The notes beneath the pieces are model-generated. The model was not told the DNA's origin. It worked only from the letters and a program-made list of their open reading frames with translations, and searched no databases. Shown here piece by piece: positions 38,620 through 45,140 of a stretch of DNA of 45,140 nt. The DNA comes from DASQGA01 sp963722715 (GTDB taxonomy: Bacteria > Actinomycetota > Thermoleophilia > Gaiellales > Gaiellaceae). Each line of letters begins with the position of its first letter. The first letter of the stretch is position 1. The stretch is from the NCBI GenBank assembly GCA_963722715.1, contig CAVROA010000003.1:1-45140 (forward strand), written 5' to 3'. A program made the translations under genes and the position numbers.

Positions 38620-39798
38620 ATGAGACGAGGCTGGACCGGCATCGGAGGCATCGTGCTTCTGCTCGCGGGAGCTTTTCTCGCGGGGCTTTTCCACGACTCG
38701 ACGTCCAGCACCGAGGCGGCCCGGCCCGTCCCGATGGCGCCACGTGCGAGGCCGCCAGCGGTCATCGACGAGGTGCGCTACGAGCTCTCGAGCGGCTACT
38801 ACCGGGAGGTCGGCTCCGAAGTGCTCGCCCGTCGGAGCGTCATCGGGATGGTCGAGGCGCTCGACGACCCCTACACGGAGTACCTGACTCCGGAGGAATA
38901 TTCGGCCCTCCAGAACGCGACCGCGCGCAGCTACTCGGGAGTCGGGCTAACCGTCGGCCCCACCGACGACGGGCTCGTAGTTACCTCGGCCCTGCGCGGT
39001 CCGGCGCGGGATGCAGGAATCCGCCGTGGCGACGTGATCGTTTCGATTGACGGCGTCCCGGCCGACAGGGTCGCGTTCGAGCGCTCGCTCTTCCTGATCA
39101 AGGGCGAGGAGGGGACGAACGTGCAGCTCACGGTCAAGCGTCCATCGGTCGGAAAGCTGCGGTTCACGATCGTCCGCCAGGAGCTTCCGGTGCCGAAGGT
39201 CCGGACACGGCTCCTGAGCTCGAAGGGGAAGCGGATCGGATACGTGCGCCTCCTGTCCTTCCCCGAGAGCACGACGGAAGACCTTCGTCGCCACACGGCA
39301 CGCCTTGTCCGCCGCGGCGCGACGGGAATCGTGCTGGACCTCCGCGACAACCCGGGCGGGCTCCTGCTCGAGGCGGTTCAGTCCGTGTCGCTCTTCCTCG
39401 ACCAGGGCATCGTCTGCAGCACCGAGGGCGAGCACCAGGAACGGCGTGTGTTCAAGGTCAGCGGCCCGACGCCGTTCCCAGACGTTCCGCTCGTCGTCCT
39501 CGTCAACCGTGGAAGCGCCAGTGCCTCCGAGATCGTCGCGGCCGGCCTCGGCGAGAACGGGCGCGCCGTCGTCATCGGGACGCGCACCTACGGCAAAGCG
39601 GCCGTTCAGTCCCTCCGCGAGCTCTCGAACGGCGCCGCGTTGAAGCTGACGACTGCCACGTACACGACGCCGACCGGTCAGGACCTCCATGGACACGGAG
39701 TCCGCCCCGGCCTGAGGGCGCTCGACGACCCCGCGACGCCGGTCGACGAGGCCCTTCGCACGGCGCAGCGGACGCTCCTGAAGCAGCTGTCGTCGTAG
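38620..39798 (+). CDS. ctpA: S41 family C-terminal processing protease
   Basis: A 392-residue secreted or membrane-anchored protease. It has an N-terminal hydrophobic segment (about 8-23), the S41 N-domain with MVEALDDPYTEYLTPEE, a PDZ domain (about 105-185; GIRRGDVIVSIDG) and the catalytic domain with GSASASEI (Ser301) and GTRTYGKAAVQ (Lys326), the Ser/Lys dyad. Such proteases cut exported proteins at their C-termini; some in this family degrade ssrA-tagged proteins outside the cytoplasm. It ends directly against the RNase gene, with coding-like sequence overlapping its stop. Confidence 0.93.
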   Translation: MRRGWTGIGGIVLLLAGAFLAGLFHDSTSSTEAARPVPMAPRARPPAVIDEVRYELSSGYYREVGSEVLARRSVIGMVEALDDPYTEYLTPEEYSALQNATARSYSGVGLTVGPTDDGLVVTSALRGPARDAGIRRGDVIVSIDGVPADRVAFERSLFLIKGEEGTNVQLTVKRPSVGKLRFTIVRQELPVPKVRTRLLSSKGKRIGYVRLLSFPESTTEDLRRHTARLVRRGATGIVLDLRDNPGGLLLEAVQSVSLFLDQGIVCSTEGEHQERRVFKVSGPTPFPDVPLVVLVNRGSASASEIVAAGLGENGRAVVIGTRTYGKAAVQSLRELSNGAALKLTTATYTTPTGQDLHGHGVRPGLRALDDPATPVDEALRTAQRTLLKQLSS

Positions 39799-41528
39799 AC
39801 AGGCCCTTCCTCGTCGGCGAGCTTGCCCGCCGCGGCAAGCTCCTTGCGGTCACGCCGTTCTTCGAGGGCGGGGTGCCGGTCGTCGTCGACCGCAAAGGCG
39901 CCCAGGACGCCTCGGTCGGTGACCTGGTCCTCGTGCGCCTGGGCCGGGGCCGCGCGCGCCTCGAACGCGTCCTCGGCCGCCCCACCGACATCGAGGCGGT
40001 GCTTGAAGGCCTGCTCTGGCACGAGGGAGTCCGCCGACCCGCGCCTCCGCTTCCGGAGGAGCCGGGCGACGACGAGCCCGATCGCGTCGACCTGCGCGAT
40101 CTCGTCTCCTTCACGATCGACCCCGAGGGAGCCAAGGACCACGACGATGCGCTCGCGTTCCGCGTCGAGGGGGACGGCATCCGGGCCTGGGTGCACATCG
40201 CGGACGTTTCGACGTACGTCCCGGCCGGATCTCCGCTCGACCGCGATGCGGCCGAGCGCGCCTTCTCCGTGTACGTGCCGGGACGCGTGGAGCCGATGCT
40301 CCCGGACGCGCTCTCCTCGGACCTCTGCAGCCTCCGGCCGGGGTTAGACCGCCGCTGCGTGACCGTCGAGGCGATGTTCGACGGGAGCCTCCAGCTCGTC
40401 GGAGAGCCGCTCGTCTACAGGAGCCTGATCAGGAGCCGGGAGCGGCTGACCTACGGGCAGGCGCAAAGGATCCTCGCCGGGGAGGAGCGGGCGGAGGAGG
40501 AGCTGACCGGCGGTCTTCGCCTGGCCGAGCGCGTTACGACCGCGCTGCGCGAGCGGCGCTTTGCCCGCGGTGCGCTTCGGATCGAGAAGGGCGAGGTGTC
40601 GTTTGTCTTCGACGGGAAGGGCGGGGTCGAGCGGGCGTGGATCGAGAAGGAGCCGCTCGCGCACATGCTCGTGGAGGAGCTCATGATCCTGGCGAACGAG
40701 GTCGTGGCGCGGCTCCTCTCCAGCCGGAAGCGGGACGCGCTCTATCGCGTCCACGAGCGTCCCGACCCGCAGGCCGTGGAGCTCCTGCTGGCGAAGCTCA
40801 CGGATCTCGAGATTCCCACGCCGCCCGTACCCGAGCACCTGAGCCCGCGCGACGCAGCGCGTCTGGCGGCCGAGATCGCAGACCGGATCGCCGACTATGC
40901 CGAAAAGGCCGGGCGAGGCCGGGAGGCCTTCCCGACGCTCGTCCTCCGGGCCCTGAAGCAGGCGCGCTACGACCCGAAGAACCTCGGGCACTCCGGCCTT
41001 GCGAGTCGCGCCTACTGCCACTTCACGTCGCCGATCCGGCGGTATCCCGACCTGATCGTCCACCGCGCCATCCTTCAGGAGCTCGGCGTCGGCTCCGACG
41101 CGGTCCCCGCCGATCTGCCGGAGCTCGCCGAGTGGACGTCCCTCCGGGAGCGCGAGGCCGCGCAGATCGAGTACAAGGCGGACGCGCTCTGCCTCGCCTG
41201 GCACCTCGAGAAGCGCCTCTTCGAGACGGGGTGGGATGCATCGTTTCCAGGCGAGATCACGGGCGCGATCGCATCGGGGATCTTCGTCCGCTTCGACGGC
41301 GTCTTCGAGGGTTACCTTCCGGTCCGGCGGCTACCGGGCGATTACTACGAGCTGAACCCGCTCGGCACGTCGCTCGTCGGCCGACGGAGCGGCTTCGCCT
41401 ATCGCCTCGGCGACCCCGTCGAGGTGCAGGTCGAGAAGATCGAGAAGGCCGACGGCAAGGTGGAGCTTCGCCTTTGGGAGAATGGGAGCCATGGCAAGGG
41501 CCGCCGGACAAAAGCTGATCGCCGATAA
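39795..41528 (+). CDS. rnr: RNase R/RNB family 3'-5' exoribonuclease, start uncertain
   Basis: A hydrolytic exonuclease that degrades structured and nonstop mRNA. The catalytic RNB domain has IDPEGAKDHDDALAFRV, whose Asp residues bind metal, then HIADVSTYV, the YRVHERPD region and HFTSPIRRYPDLIVHR. A C-terminal S1 domain (GEITGAIASGIFVRFDGVFE) follows. The first canonical start is GTG 39873 (551 residues). The same frame reads DRPFLVGELARRGKLLAVTP back to GTA 39795, which overlaps the ctpA stop as GTAG; this resembles the RNase R N-terminal region (RRGxxLxxxPFF), so the true protein is probably 25 residues longer. smpB overlaps its end. Confidence 0.87.
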   Translation, partial: VDRPFLVGELARRGKLLAVTPFFEGGVPVVVDRKGAQDASVGDLVLVRLGRGRARLERVLGRPTDIEAVLEGLLWHEGVRRPAPPLPEEPGDDEPDRVDLRDLVSFTIDPEGAKDHDDALAFRVEGDGIRAWVHIADVSTYVPAGSPLDRDAAERAFSVYVPGRVEPMLPDALSSDLCSLRPGLDRRCVTVEAMFDGSLQLVGEPLVYRSLIRSRERLTYGQAQRILAGEERAEEELTGGLRLAERVTTALRERRFARGALRIEKGEVSFVFDGKGGVERAWIEKEPLAHMLVEELMILANEVVARLLSSRKRDALYRVHERPDPQAVELLLAKLTDLEIPTPPVPEHLSPRDAARLAAEIADRIADYAEKAGRGREAFPTLVLRALKQARYDPKNLGHSGLASRAYCHFTSPIRRYPDLIVHRAILQELGVGSDAVPADLPELAEWTSLREREAAQIEYKADALCLAWHLEKRLFETGWDASFPGEITGAIASGIFVRFDGVFEGYLPVRRLPGDYYELNPLGTSLVGRRSGFAYRLGDPVEVQVEKIEKADGKVELRLWENGSHGKGRRTKADRR

Positions 41529-41955
41529 CCGCCGCGCGCGGCACGACTACCACCTCTCGGACCGGATCGAGGTGGGGATCGAGCTGACGGGGACGGAGGT
41601 CAAGTCGCTCCGCGACGGCCGCGTCGTGCTCCAGGGGTCGTTCGGCGACATCCGAGACGGGCAGGCGTACCTGGTCGGGGCGCACATCGACGAGTACGCG
41701 CAGGGAAACGTGGCCAACCACGACCCGGACCGCGACCGCCGGCTCCTCCTCCACCGGCGAGAGATCGACCGGCTTGCAGGGGTCACGCGCGAGCGGGGGG
41801 TGACGCTGATCCCGACCCGCCTCTACTTCAAGGACGGTCGAGTCAAGCTCGAGCTCGCGGTCGCCAAAGGCAAGGAGACGCGCGACAAGCGGCGCGACCT
41901 CGCCGAGCGAGACGCCAAGCGCCAGATGGAACGGGCGCTCAAGGCTCGTCGCTGA
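41491..41955 (+). CDS. smpB: SsrA-binding protein SmpB
   Basis: It binds tmRNA and takes it to stalled ribosomes. The 154-residue protein begins ARAAGQKLIADNRRARHDYH, has ELTGTEVKSLRDGRVVLQGS, NHDPDRDRRLLLHRREID and a basic C-terminal tail (KGKETRDKRRDLAERDAKRQ), all typical. ATG 41491 gives the usual start and has GGGAG (41476-41480) upstream; ATG 41482 in the same frame is an alternative. The start lies inside the RNase gene. The tmRNA gene is about 430 nt downstream on the same strand. Confidence 0.95.
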   Translation: MARAAGQKLIADNRRARHDYHLSDRIEVGIELTGTEVKSLRDGRVVLQGSFGDIRDGQAYLVGAHIDEYAQGNVANHDPDRDRRLLLHRREIDRLAGVTRERGVTLIPTRLYFKDGRVKLELAVAKGKETRDKRRDLAERDAKRQMERALKARR

Positions 41956-41959
41956 GCGG

Positions 41960-42352
41960 CTAGGCAGCGCGCCAGCCGTTGCGCGCGTGGAGCGCCGCCT
42001 CGAGCGCGAGGAAAGCGGCGACGAACCAGAGGATGAGGTCGCCGTGCCCGTCCGTGTCGAGCCTCCCCGAGAGGAGCCAGACCACGATCAGAGCAGCCGC
42101 GAGTGCGCTCCCGACAGCGACGCCGCGGGCCACTTCGCGCTGGCCAGGGCGTCCTGCGATCAGCCACTCGACGATCGCGAGACCGACCAGCGCGGCTCCG
42201 AGGAGCTGCGCATACAGGGCCGGCTTGGGCACCGGGAGGCCGAGGAACTCGAAGAGGGCGTCCCAGCTCGAGGCGAGCAGAAAGAGGGCGAGCGAGGCGT
42301 CGCAGATCGCGTCAAGACGCAGGACGAGCCGTGGCGGAAGCCGGGAAAGCAC
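41960..42352 (-). CDS. Small four-helix membrane protein
   Basis: A 130-residue protein not assigned to a named family. It has four hydrophobic helices (about 18-38, 46-64, 75-95 and 104-122), a basic N-terminus (MLSRLPPRLVLRLDA), a loop IAGRPGQREVARG, and a short tail HARNGWRAA. It is convergent with smpB (4 nt gap) and its start lies 10 nt from the ssrA promoter on the other strand. Its place inside the smpB-ssrA pair may be chance. Confidence 0.7.
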   Translation of the reverse strand: MLSRLPPRLVLRLDAICDASLALFLLASSWDALFEFLGLPVPKPALYAQLLGAALVGLAIVEWLIAGRPGQREVARGVAVGSALAAALIVVWLLSGRLDTDGHGDLILWFVAAFLALEAALHARNGWRAA

Positions 42353-42362
42353 CCGCAGAGGC

Positions 42363-42368
42363 TATAAT
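42363..42368 (+). promoter_or_regulatory. -10 box TATAAT for ssrA
   Basis: A consensus TATAAT lies 14 nt before the mature tmRNA 5' end; a -35 is not clear. Confidence 0.6.
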
Positions 42369-42382
42369 TCGGCTGAACGCCT

Positions 42383-42746
42383 GGGGGCGACCTGGTTTCG
42401 ACGTGGTCGGTTCTCCGGGAGAGCTGCAAGCCGAGGTCCCCGGTTGGCCTCGTAAATCCACCGGGAAACAAGCAAGTGCGAAGAACAACGAACTCGCACT
42501 CGCCGCCTAACTTCGGTTAGGTAGCGCGTCGCTCCGGTCTCGGCCCGTGGATCGGAAATCCGGCGCCAGAAAACGGGCTAGCCGCGGAGGGAGAGCCACT
42601 CGCCCGAAGCGGGACACCAAAGGAGGGCTAGTCCGTCGGTAGGCCGCCTGCGAACCGGCCGGCGGGCGAAATTTAATCGCAGGATACGCTTGTAGACGCT
42701 CTTTCCGGTGCGACTGCGGACGCGGGTTCGATTCCCGCCGCCTCCA
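42383..42746 (+). ncRNA. ssrA: Transfer-messenger RNA (tmRNA)
   Basis: It rescues ribosomes stalled on broken messages. The 5' GGGGGCG pairs with the 3' CGCCTCC (one G-U pair) followed by the discriminator A at 42746, forming the acceptor stem. The T arm is GGGTTCGATTCCC. CCA is not encoded. The tag reading frame (42472-42510) and GC-rich pseudoknot segments lie between. The length of about 364 nt is typical. A TATAAT box lies just before it and a 9-bp hairpin lies just after. The last 22 bases of the gene lie in a 23-nt repeat found again at 43796-43818. Confidence 0.95.
42472..42510 (+). other. tmRNA proteolysis-tag reading frame (ASAKNNELALAA)
   Basis: After GGGAAACAA the frame reads A-S-A-K-N-N-E-L-A-L-A-A and TAA. 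The ALAA end is the usual ClpXP degradation signal. The resume codon is inferred as GCA at 42472. Confidence 0.85.
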
Positions 42747-42747
42747 T
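42725..42747 (+). repeat. att-like direct repeat, copy 1 (3' end of ssrA)
   Basis: A 23-nt sequence covering the T arm and acceptor of tmRNA plus one base is repeated exactly at 43796-43818. The 3' ends of ssrA are common integration sites of tyrosine-recombinase elements. Confidence 0.85.
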
Positions 42748-42762
42748 TGCCGACACGAGTCC

Positions 42763-42783
42763 GGCCCGCGCAAAGCGCGGGCC
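42763..42783 (+). terminator. Hairpin after ssrA
   Basis: A perfect 9-bp stem GGCCCGCGC/GCGCGGGCC with loop AAA lies 16 nt after tmRNA. There is no U-run. Confidence 0.6.
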
Positions 42784-42826
42784 ATGACGACTCGAATTCA
42801 CAAGGCGACAGCAGCTGGATTTCGAT

Positions 42827-43243
42827 CTAGCCCTGCTGCGCCACCCGGAACTGGTTGCCCGACGGGTCTCGGAAACCGGCGTCGATTCCGTACGGCTGCT
42901 CGGTGGGCTCCTGAGAGAACTCGACGCCGCGGCCCTTGAGCTCCTCGTACGTGCCCTGAACGTCGTCCGTGGAGAAGAAGAGCCCACCTGAGGCGCCCTT
43001 CGCGAGCAGCGCCTGGATCTTCTCCCGTGTGTCCTCGTCGAACACCGGCGGGCCCGGCACGGCCATCAGCGTGATGGCGACGTCGTCCTGCCCGGGCACG
43101 CCGACGCTCAGCCAGCGGAAGTTGCCCATCTCCGGGACGGTCACGTCCTCGCGAAGCTCCATTCCGAGCTTCTCCGTGTAGAAGGCGAGCGCCTCGTCTT
43201 GGTCGTGGACCCAGACCTGTGTGTGCGTGAGCTGCTTGAGCAT
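42827..43243 (-). CDS. VOC superfamily (glyoxalase-like) protein
   Basis: A 138-residue protein with two beta-alpha-beta-beta-beta units: LTHTQVWVHDQDEALAFYTEKLG at the start and FSTDDVQGTYEELKGRGVEF with FRDPSGNQFRV at the end. It could be a lyase, dioxygenase or resistance protein; the family does not say which. ATG at 43243 has CGGAGGACA just upstream. It lies downstream of the AraC regulator on the same strand, so the two may form a pair in which the regulator controls the enzyme. Confidence 0.85.
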   Translation of the reverse strand: MLKQLTHTQVWVHDQDEALAFYTEKLGMELREDVTVPEMGNFRWLSVGVPGQDDVAITLMAVPGPPVFDEDTREKIQALLAKGASGGLFFSTDDVQGTYEELKGRGVEFSQEPTEQPYGIDAGFRDPSGNQFRVAQQG

Positions 43244-43279
43244 CGTTGTCCTCCGTGTTCTGAGTGGTCGGAGGCGACG

Positions 43280-43744
43280 TTAACCAGGCGAAGAACGCCT
43301 GTCTTCTCCAAACGTGCTGGACAGCGGACGGGCGTAAGCCTGGAGCACGCAGGTCGGCACCCGCGCGCGGGCGATCGCCGGCAGCTGGGCAGACCGGTAG
43401 GCGGTTGGGGTCATCCCGAAGGCCCGACCGAAGCTCGTCGTGAACGAACCGATGCTGCGCAAGCCGACGGCAAGGCAGATGTCGGCGACACTCCAGTCGG
43501 TGCTGCGGAGGAGCGCAGCGGCGCGCTCGAGCCGGCGCGTGAGGAGGTACTGGTGCGGCGCCTCGCCGAACACGCGGCGGAACTCCCGGCTGAAGTGGGC
43601 GGGCGAGAGGTGCGCCATCCTCGCCAAGGTGGGCACGTCGAGCGGCTCCCGATAGCGGGCATCAATCAGGTCCTTTGCGCGGAGGAGGTGACGCGCCGGA
43701 TGGAGGGGCCTCACGCCAGTGAGTATTGCTTCGCGACCAGTCAC
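43280..43744 (-). CDS. AraC family transcription regulator
   Basis: A short AraC-type protein (154 residues from GTG 43744; GTG 43714 is an alternative) that is almost only the DNA-binding domain. It has two helix-turn-helix motifs, DVPTLARMAHLSPAHFSREF and SVADICLAVGLRSIGSFTTS, with FGRAFGMTPTAYR after them. No separate ligand-binding domain is present, which suggests regulation by level or by a partner. It lies 36 nt upstream of the VOC gene on the same strand and 52 nt from the second att-like repeat. Confidence 0.82.
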   Translation of the reverse strand: MTGREAILTGVRPLHPARHLLRAKDLIDARYREPLDVPTLARMAHLSPAHFSREFRRVFGEAPHQYLLTRRLERAAALLRSTDWSVADICLAVGLRSIGSFTTSFGRAFGMTPTAYRSAQLPAIARARVPTCVLQAYARPLSSTFGEDRRSSPG

Positions 43745-43795
43745 GCGAGGCCCGAACGGCCGCGGGTTCGCGCGGGTGCGGGCGGAACGTTACGC

Positions 43796-43818
43796 GGTTC
43801 GATTCCCGCCGCCTCCAT
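43796..43818 (+). repeat. att-like direct repeat, copy 2
   Basis: This is an exact 23-nt copy of the ssrA 3' end. The similarity continues 4 nt further left if one G is skipped (ACGC before GG versus ACGCG). No tRNA-like 5' half precedes it, so it is a fragment and not a gene. Confidence 0.85.
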
Positions 43819-43868
43819 ATTCTCTGCAAATCGGGATTTCCGGTAGGCACGAATGCGACTGCCATCCT

Positions 43869-44018
43869 CTAATCCTCGAGCGCTCTGGGCGCGGTCTCGA
43901 GGTCGGTTGTGTCTAGGTGCGCGTAGGTGTTCGCAATGGACCGATGTCGCCACGGCCGGCGAACATTTTGGCGAGCTTCAGCTTGCCGTGCGGCGCAGAA
44001 AGTCGGTGAGAAGAGCAC
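43869..44018 (-). pseudogene. Decayed tyrosine recombinase (integrase) C-terminus
   Basis: The minus strand reads PTFCAARQAEARQNVRRPW, then RHRSIANTYAHLDTTDLE and a TAG. It resembles the end of phage-type integrases: the box II region (usually LRHTF, here degraded to LFSPTF), the GHRSIAxT motif shortened, and the nucleophile Tyr in TYAHL. About 49 residues remain and no upstream integrase domain is visible, so it is a fragment. Its stop lies 50 nt from att-like copy 2, the usual position of an integrase gene next to its attachment site. Confidence 0.55.
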
Positions 44019-44190
44019 GCCCGGAGCATGGTCCCGGGGGTACCGGCAAGACGGGCTTCTCGCTCCTCCAGGCAATAGCGGCAAACTTGACTCAAACGTC
44101 ACGAGTGTGGGAGTGTCGGAAGCTGACCACTGCGGCAGGTGGGCGGCCTCTGTGTCGTCTGTACCGCACGACCCGAAAGGGGAGTTCGCT
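44019..44190 (+). other. Gap between the integrase remnant and the small secreted protein
   Basis: This 172-nt stretch holds no ORF I can support. It ends with AAAGGGGA (44176-44183), the ribosome site of the next gene. A promoter is not clear. Confidence 0.4.
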
Positions 44191-44484
44191 TTGCGTAGGC
44201 TCCGTGGCTTTATCCTCTTGGTTGCGTCCATCGTGACCTGCCTGGCGATGCTCGTGTTTGCGCCGGGCGCGTCGGCGAAGGCAGTTGGCGGCTGCCCAGT
44301 TGGCTTCGAGCTGGTGACGATCCAAAGCCTCGGGATTTCCCCCGAGACTGCGAGCGGGATCCCATCCCTAGACGGGAATGGCGACGCGCTCACCTGCGTC
44401 GTGTATCTCACTGTGTCGGAGCACGCCACGATTAGTGGCGCGTTCATCTTCAGGGACAACACGGTGAGGGGCGGGACAGGCTAA
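44191..44484 (+). CDS. Small secreted protein
   Basis: A 97-residue protein from TTG 44191, with AAAGGGGA 7 nt upstream. The N-terminus is a Sec-type signal (RRLRGFILLVASIVTCLAML, then VFAPGASA), likely cut after ASA. The mature part of about 65 residues has two Cys (VGGCPVGFELV and ALTCVVYL) that may form a disulfide, and a SLDGNGDALTC stretch with a calcium-loop look (DxNxD). The family is not recognised. The longer reading from 43927 is not supported. Confidence 0.6.
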   Translation: MRRLRGFILLVASIVTCLAMLVFAPGASAKAVGGCPVGFELVTIQSLGISPETASGIPSLDGNGDALTCVVYLTVSEHATISGAFIFRDNTVRGGTG

Positions 44485-44516
44485 CGGGCAAATAGCAACC
44501 CGCAAAGGAGTCGAAG

Positions 44517-44537
44517 GGCCACGCAGTTCATGTGGCC
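44517..44537 (+). terminator. Hairpin after the first secreted protein
   Basis: GGCCAC and GTGGCC pair around a 9-nt loop, followed by TCTTCGGCC. A weak terminator candidate. Confidence 0.35.
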
Positions 44538-44653
44538 TCTTCGGCCAGCGTTTCCCTTTCTCGGTCTGGGCCGCTGACGACGCCGTAGTCGGGCCAGCCG
44601 GAAGCGGTCCACTGTTGCTTGCCTAGCCCGACACTGGGCTGGCGTCCCGTTAA

Positions 44654-44682
44654 TTGACTCGATCGTCACAAATCGACATAAT
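44654..44682 (+). promoter_or_regulatory. Sigma-70-type promoter TTGACT-17-CATAAT
   Basis: TTGACT (44654-44659) and CATAAT (44677-44682) are separated by 17 nt, the best -35/-10 pair in the window. It drives the second secreted protein, with AAGGAGGAA just before its GTG. Confidence 0.7.
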
Positions 44683-44715
44683 CGGCGCGGCGTCTGCGGC
44701 CAACAAGGAGGAAAC

Positions 44716-45051
44716 GTGCGGGTCATCGTTTGTCTTGCGGCTATTGCCTGTCTTGTGTTCGTCCCTCCGGCGAGCGCGGATCCGGTTCAGCACTTCGGGA
44801 CGTTCATCATCGAGTGCGACGGCGAACAGTTCGAGCTCGTGGGCAAGCCGGGGTCGAGCAACTTCGTTGGCAGCACGAGCGTCTCGATCCTCATGGGTAT
44901 CACCGTGATCGACACGGCAACCGGCGAGGTCCTCGACGAGTTTCACAAGCCGTACACCAAGCACCAGGACGTGACCATCTGCCAGGACATCACAGCCATC
45001 GAAGACGGCCTGACCGTGATTGTCGAAGCGCTCAATACACCGCCAGCCTAG
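44716..45051 (+). CDS. Small secreted protein
   Basis: A 111-residue protein from GTG 44716 with AAGGAGGAA (44704-44712) upstream. The signal peptide VIVCLAAIACLVFVPPASA is followed by DPVQHFGTFIIECDGEQFEL; the mature part (about 90 residues) looks like a beta-sandwich with two Cys (FIIECDG and VTICQDI). The family is not recognised. It shares size and export with the protein at 44191, but the mature sequences do not clearly align. Confidence 0.7.
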   Translation: MRVIVCLAAIACLVFVPPASADPVQHFGTFIIECDGEQFELVGKPGSSNFVGSTSVSILMGITVIDTATGEVLDEFHKPYTKHQDVTICQDITAIEDGLTVIVEALNTPPA

Positions 45052-45071
45052 GTCGGCCGGTAACGAGGGTT

Positions 45072-45103
45072 ACGTCGAGGCCGCCTCCGGACGGCCTCGA
45101 CGT
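45072..45103 (+). terminator. Strong hairpin after the second secreted protein
   Basis: A perfect 12-bp stem (ACGTCGAGGCCG with its complement) around an 8-nt loop lies 20 nt after the stop. There is no U-run. Confidence 0.55.
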
Positions 45104-45140
45104 GCGAGAGACCGTGAGGGGGTAAATCGGAGGAGCGCGC

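Noticed and set aside
42507..42987. Minus-strand ORFs over the ssrA 3' end with RRRESNPRPQS and MEAAGIEPAS
   Set aside because: These are the well-known false proteins made by reading tRNA or tmRNA 3' ends backwards; the tmRNA explains the sequence.
43740..43818. A tRNA gene ending at the second repeat
   Set aside because: A T arm and 3' acceptor half are present, but no matching 5' acceptor, D arm or anticodon arm is found.
43662..43953. Minus-strand ORFs with MEAAGIEP and RRRESN over the second repeat
   Set aside because: The same artefact, caused by the copied ssrA end; useful only as a pointer to the repeat.

Overview
The window is high-GC chromosomal DNA with tightly packed genes and many GTG/TTG starts. 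Several promoters read TAnnnT and sit only 6-13 nt before the start codon, an actinobacterial style. Family content and gene order suggest a deep-branching actinobacterium of the Thermoleophilia/Gaiellales kind; this is an inference, as no rRNA is present. No CRISPR array, tRNA gene or intact transposase was seen.

Layout. (a) 1-3936: surface-glycan genes: a partial epimerase, a UDP-GlcNAc 6-dehydrogenase-like gene with a one-base frameshift, a TagO/WecA transferase and a DUF354 protein. (b) 4069-18222: the F1Fo ATP synthase locus in two blocks. atpZ-I-B-E-F-H-A-G is followed by a five-gene peptide ABC transporter and a zinc-finger membrane protein, then atpD-atpC. (c) 18306-22264: a previously unlisted 44-residue zinc-ribbon ORF with its own terminator, then cobalamin-dependent metH with a one-base frameshift. 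(d) 22386-23756: an unrecognised four-helix membrane protein. (e) 23900-30738: an LCP cell-wall ligase, UDP-glucose dehydrogenase, two nucleotidyltransferases, a sugar-isomerase-type cupin and ahcY. (f) 30797-42746: comF, hpf, a small gene, secA, a cupin, prfB, ftsE, ftsX, ctpA, an RNase R-type nuclease, smpB, a small membrane gene and ssrA (tmRNA). This order closely resembles the comF-hpf-secA-prfB-ftsEX-ctpB order of Bacillus. (g) 42748-45140: an accessory strip after ssrA, holding a VOC protein, an AraC regulator, a second copy of the ssrA 3' end (an att-like repeat), a decayed tyrosine-recombinase end and two small secreted proteins.

How the genes work together. Block (b) supplies proton-driven ATP synthesis and peptide uptake. 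MetH and AhcY are two steps of the methyl cycle. Blocks (a) and (e) make activated sugars and attach glycans to the wall. Block (f) covers ribosome hibernation, secretion, termination, division and ribosome rescue.

The points most worth a second look are: the split atp locus; an apparent ATA start for atpG and possible CTG and GTA starts elsewhere, all overlapping the preceding stop; the RF2 programmed frameshift in prfB; the 44-residue zinc-ribbon unit; the ssrA 3'-end duplication beside an integrase remnant; and three +1 frameshifts in housekeeping-type genes that look more like base-call errors than biology.
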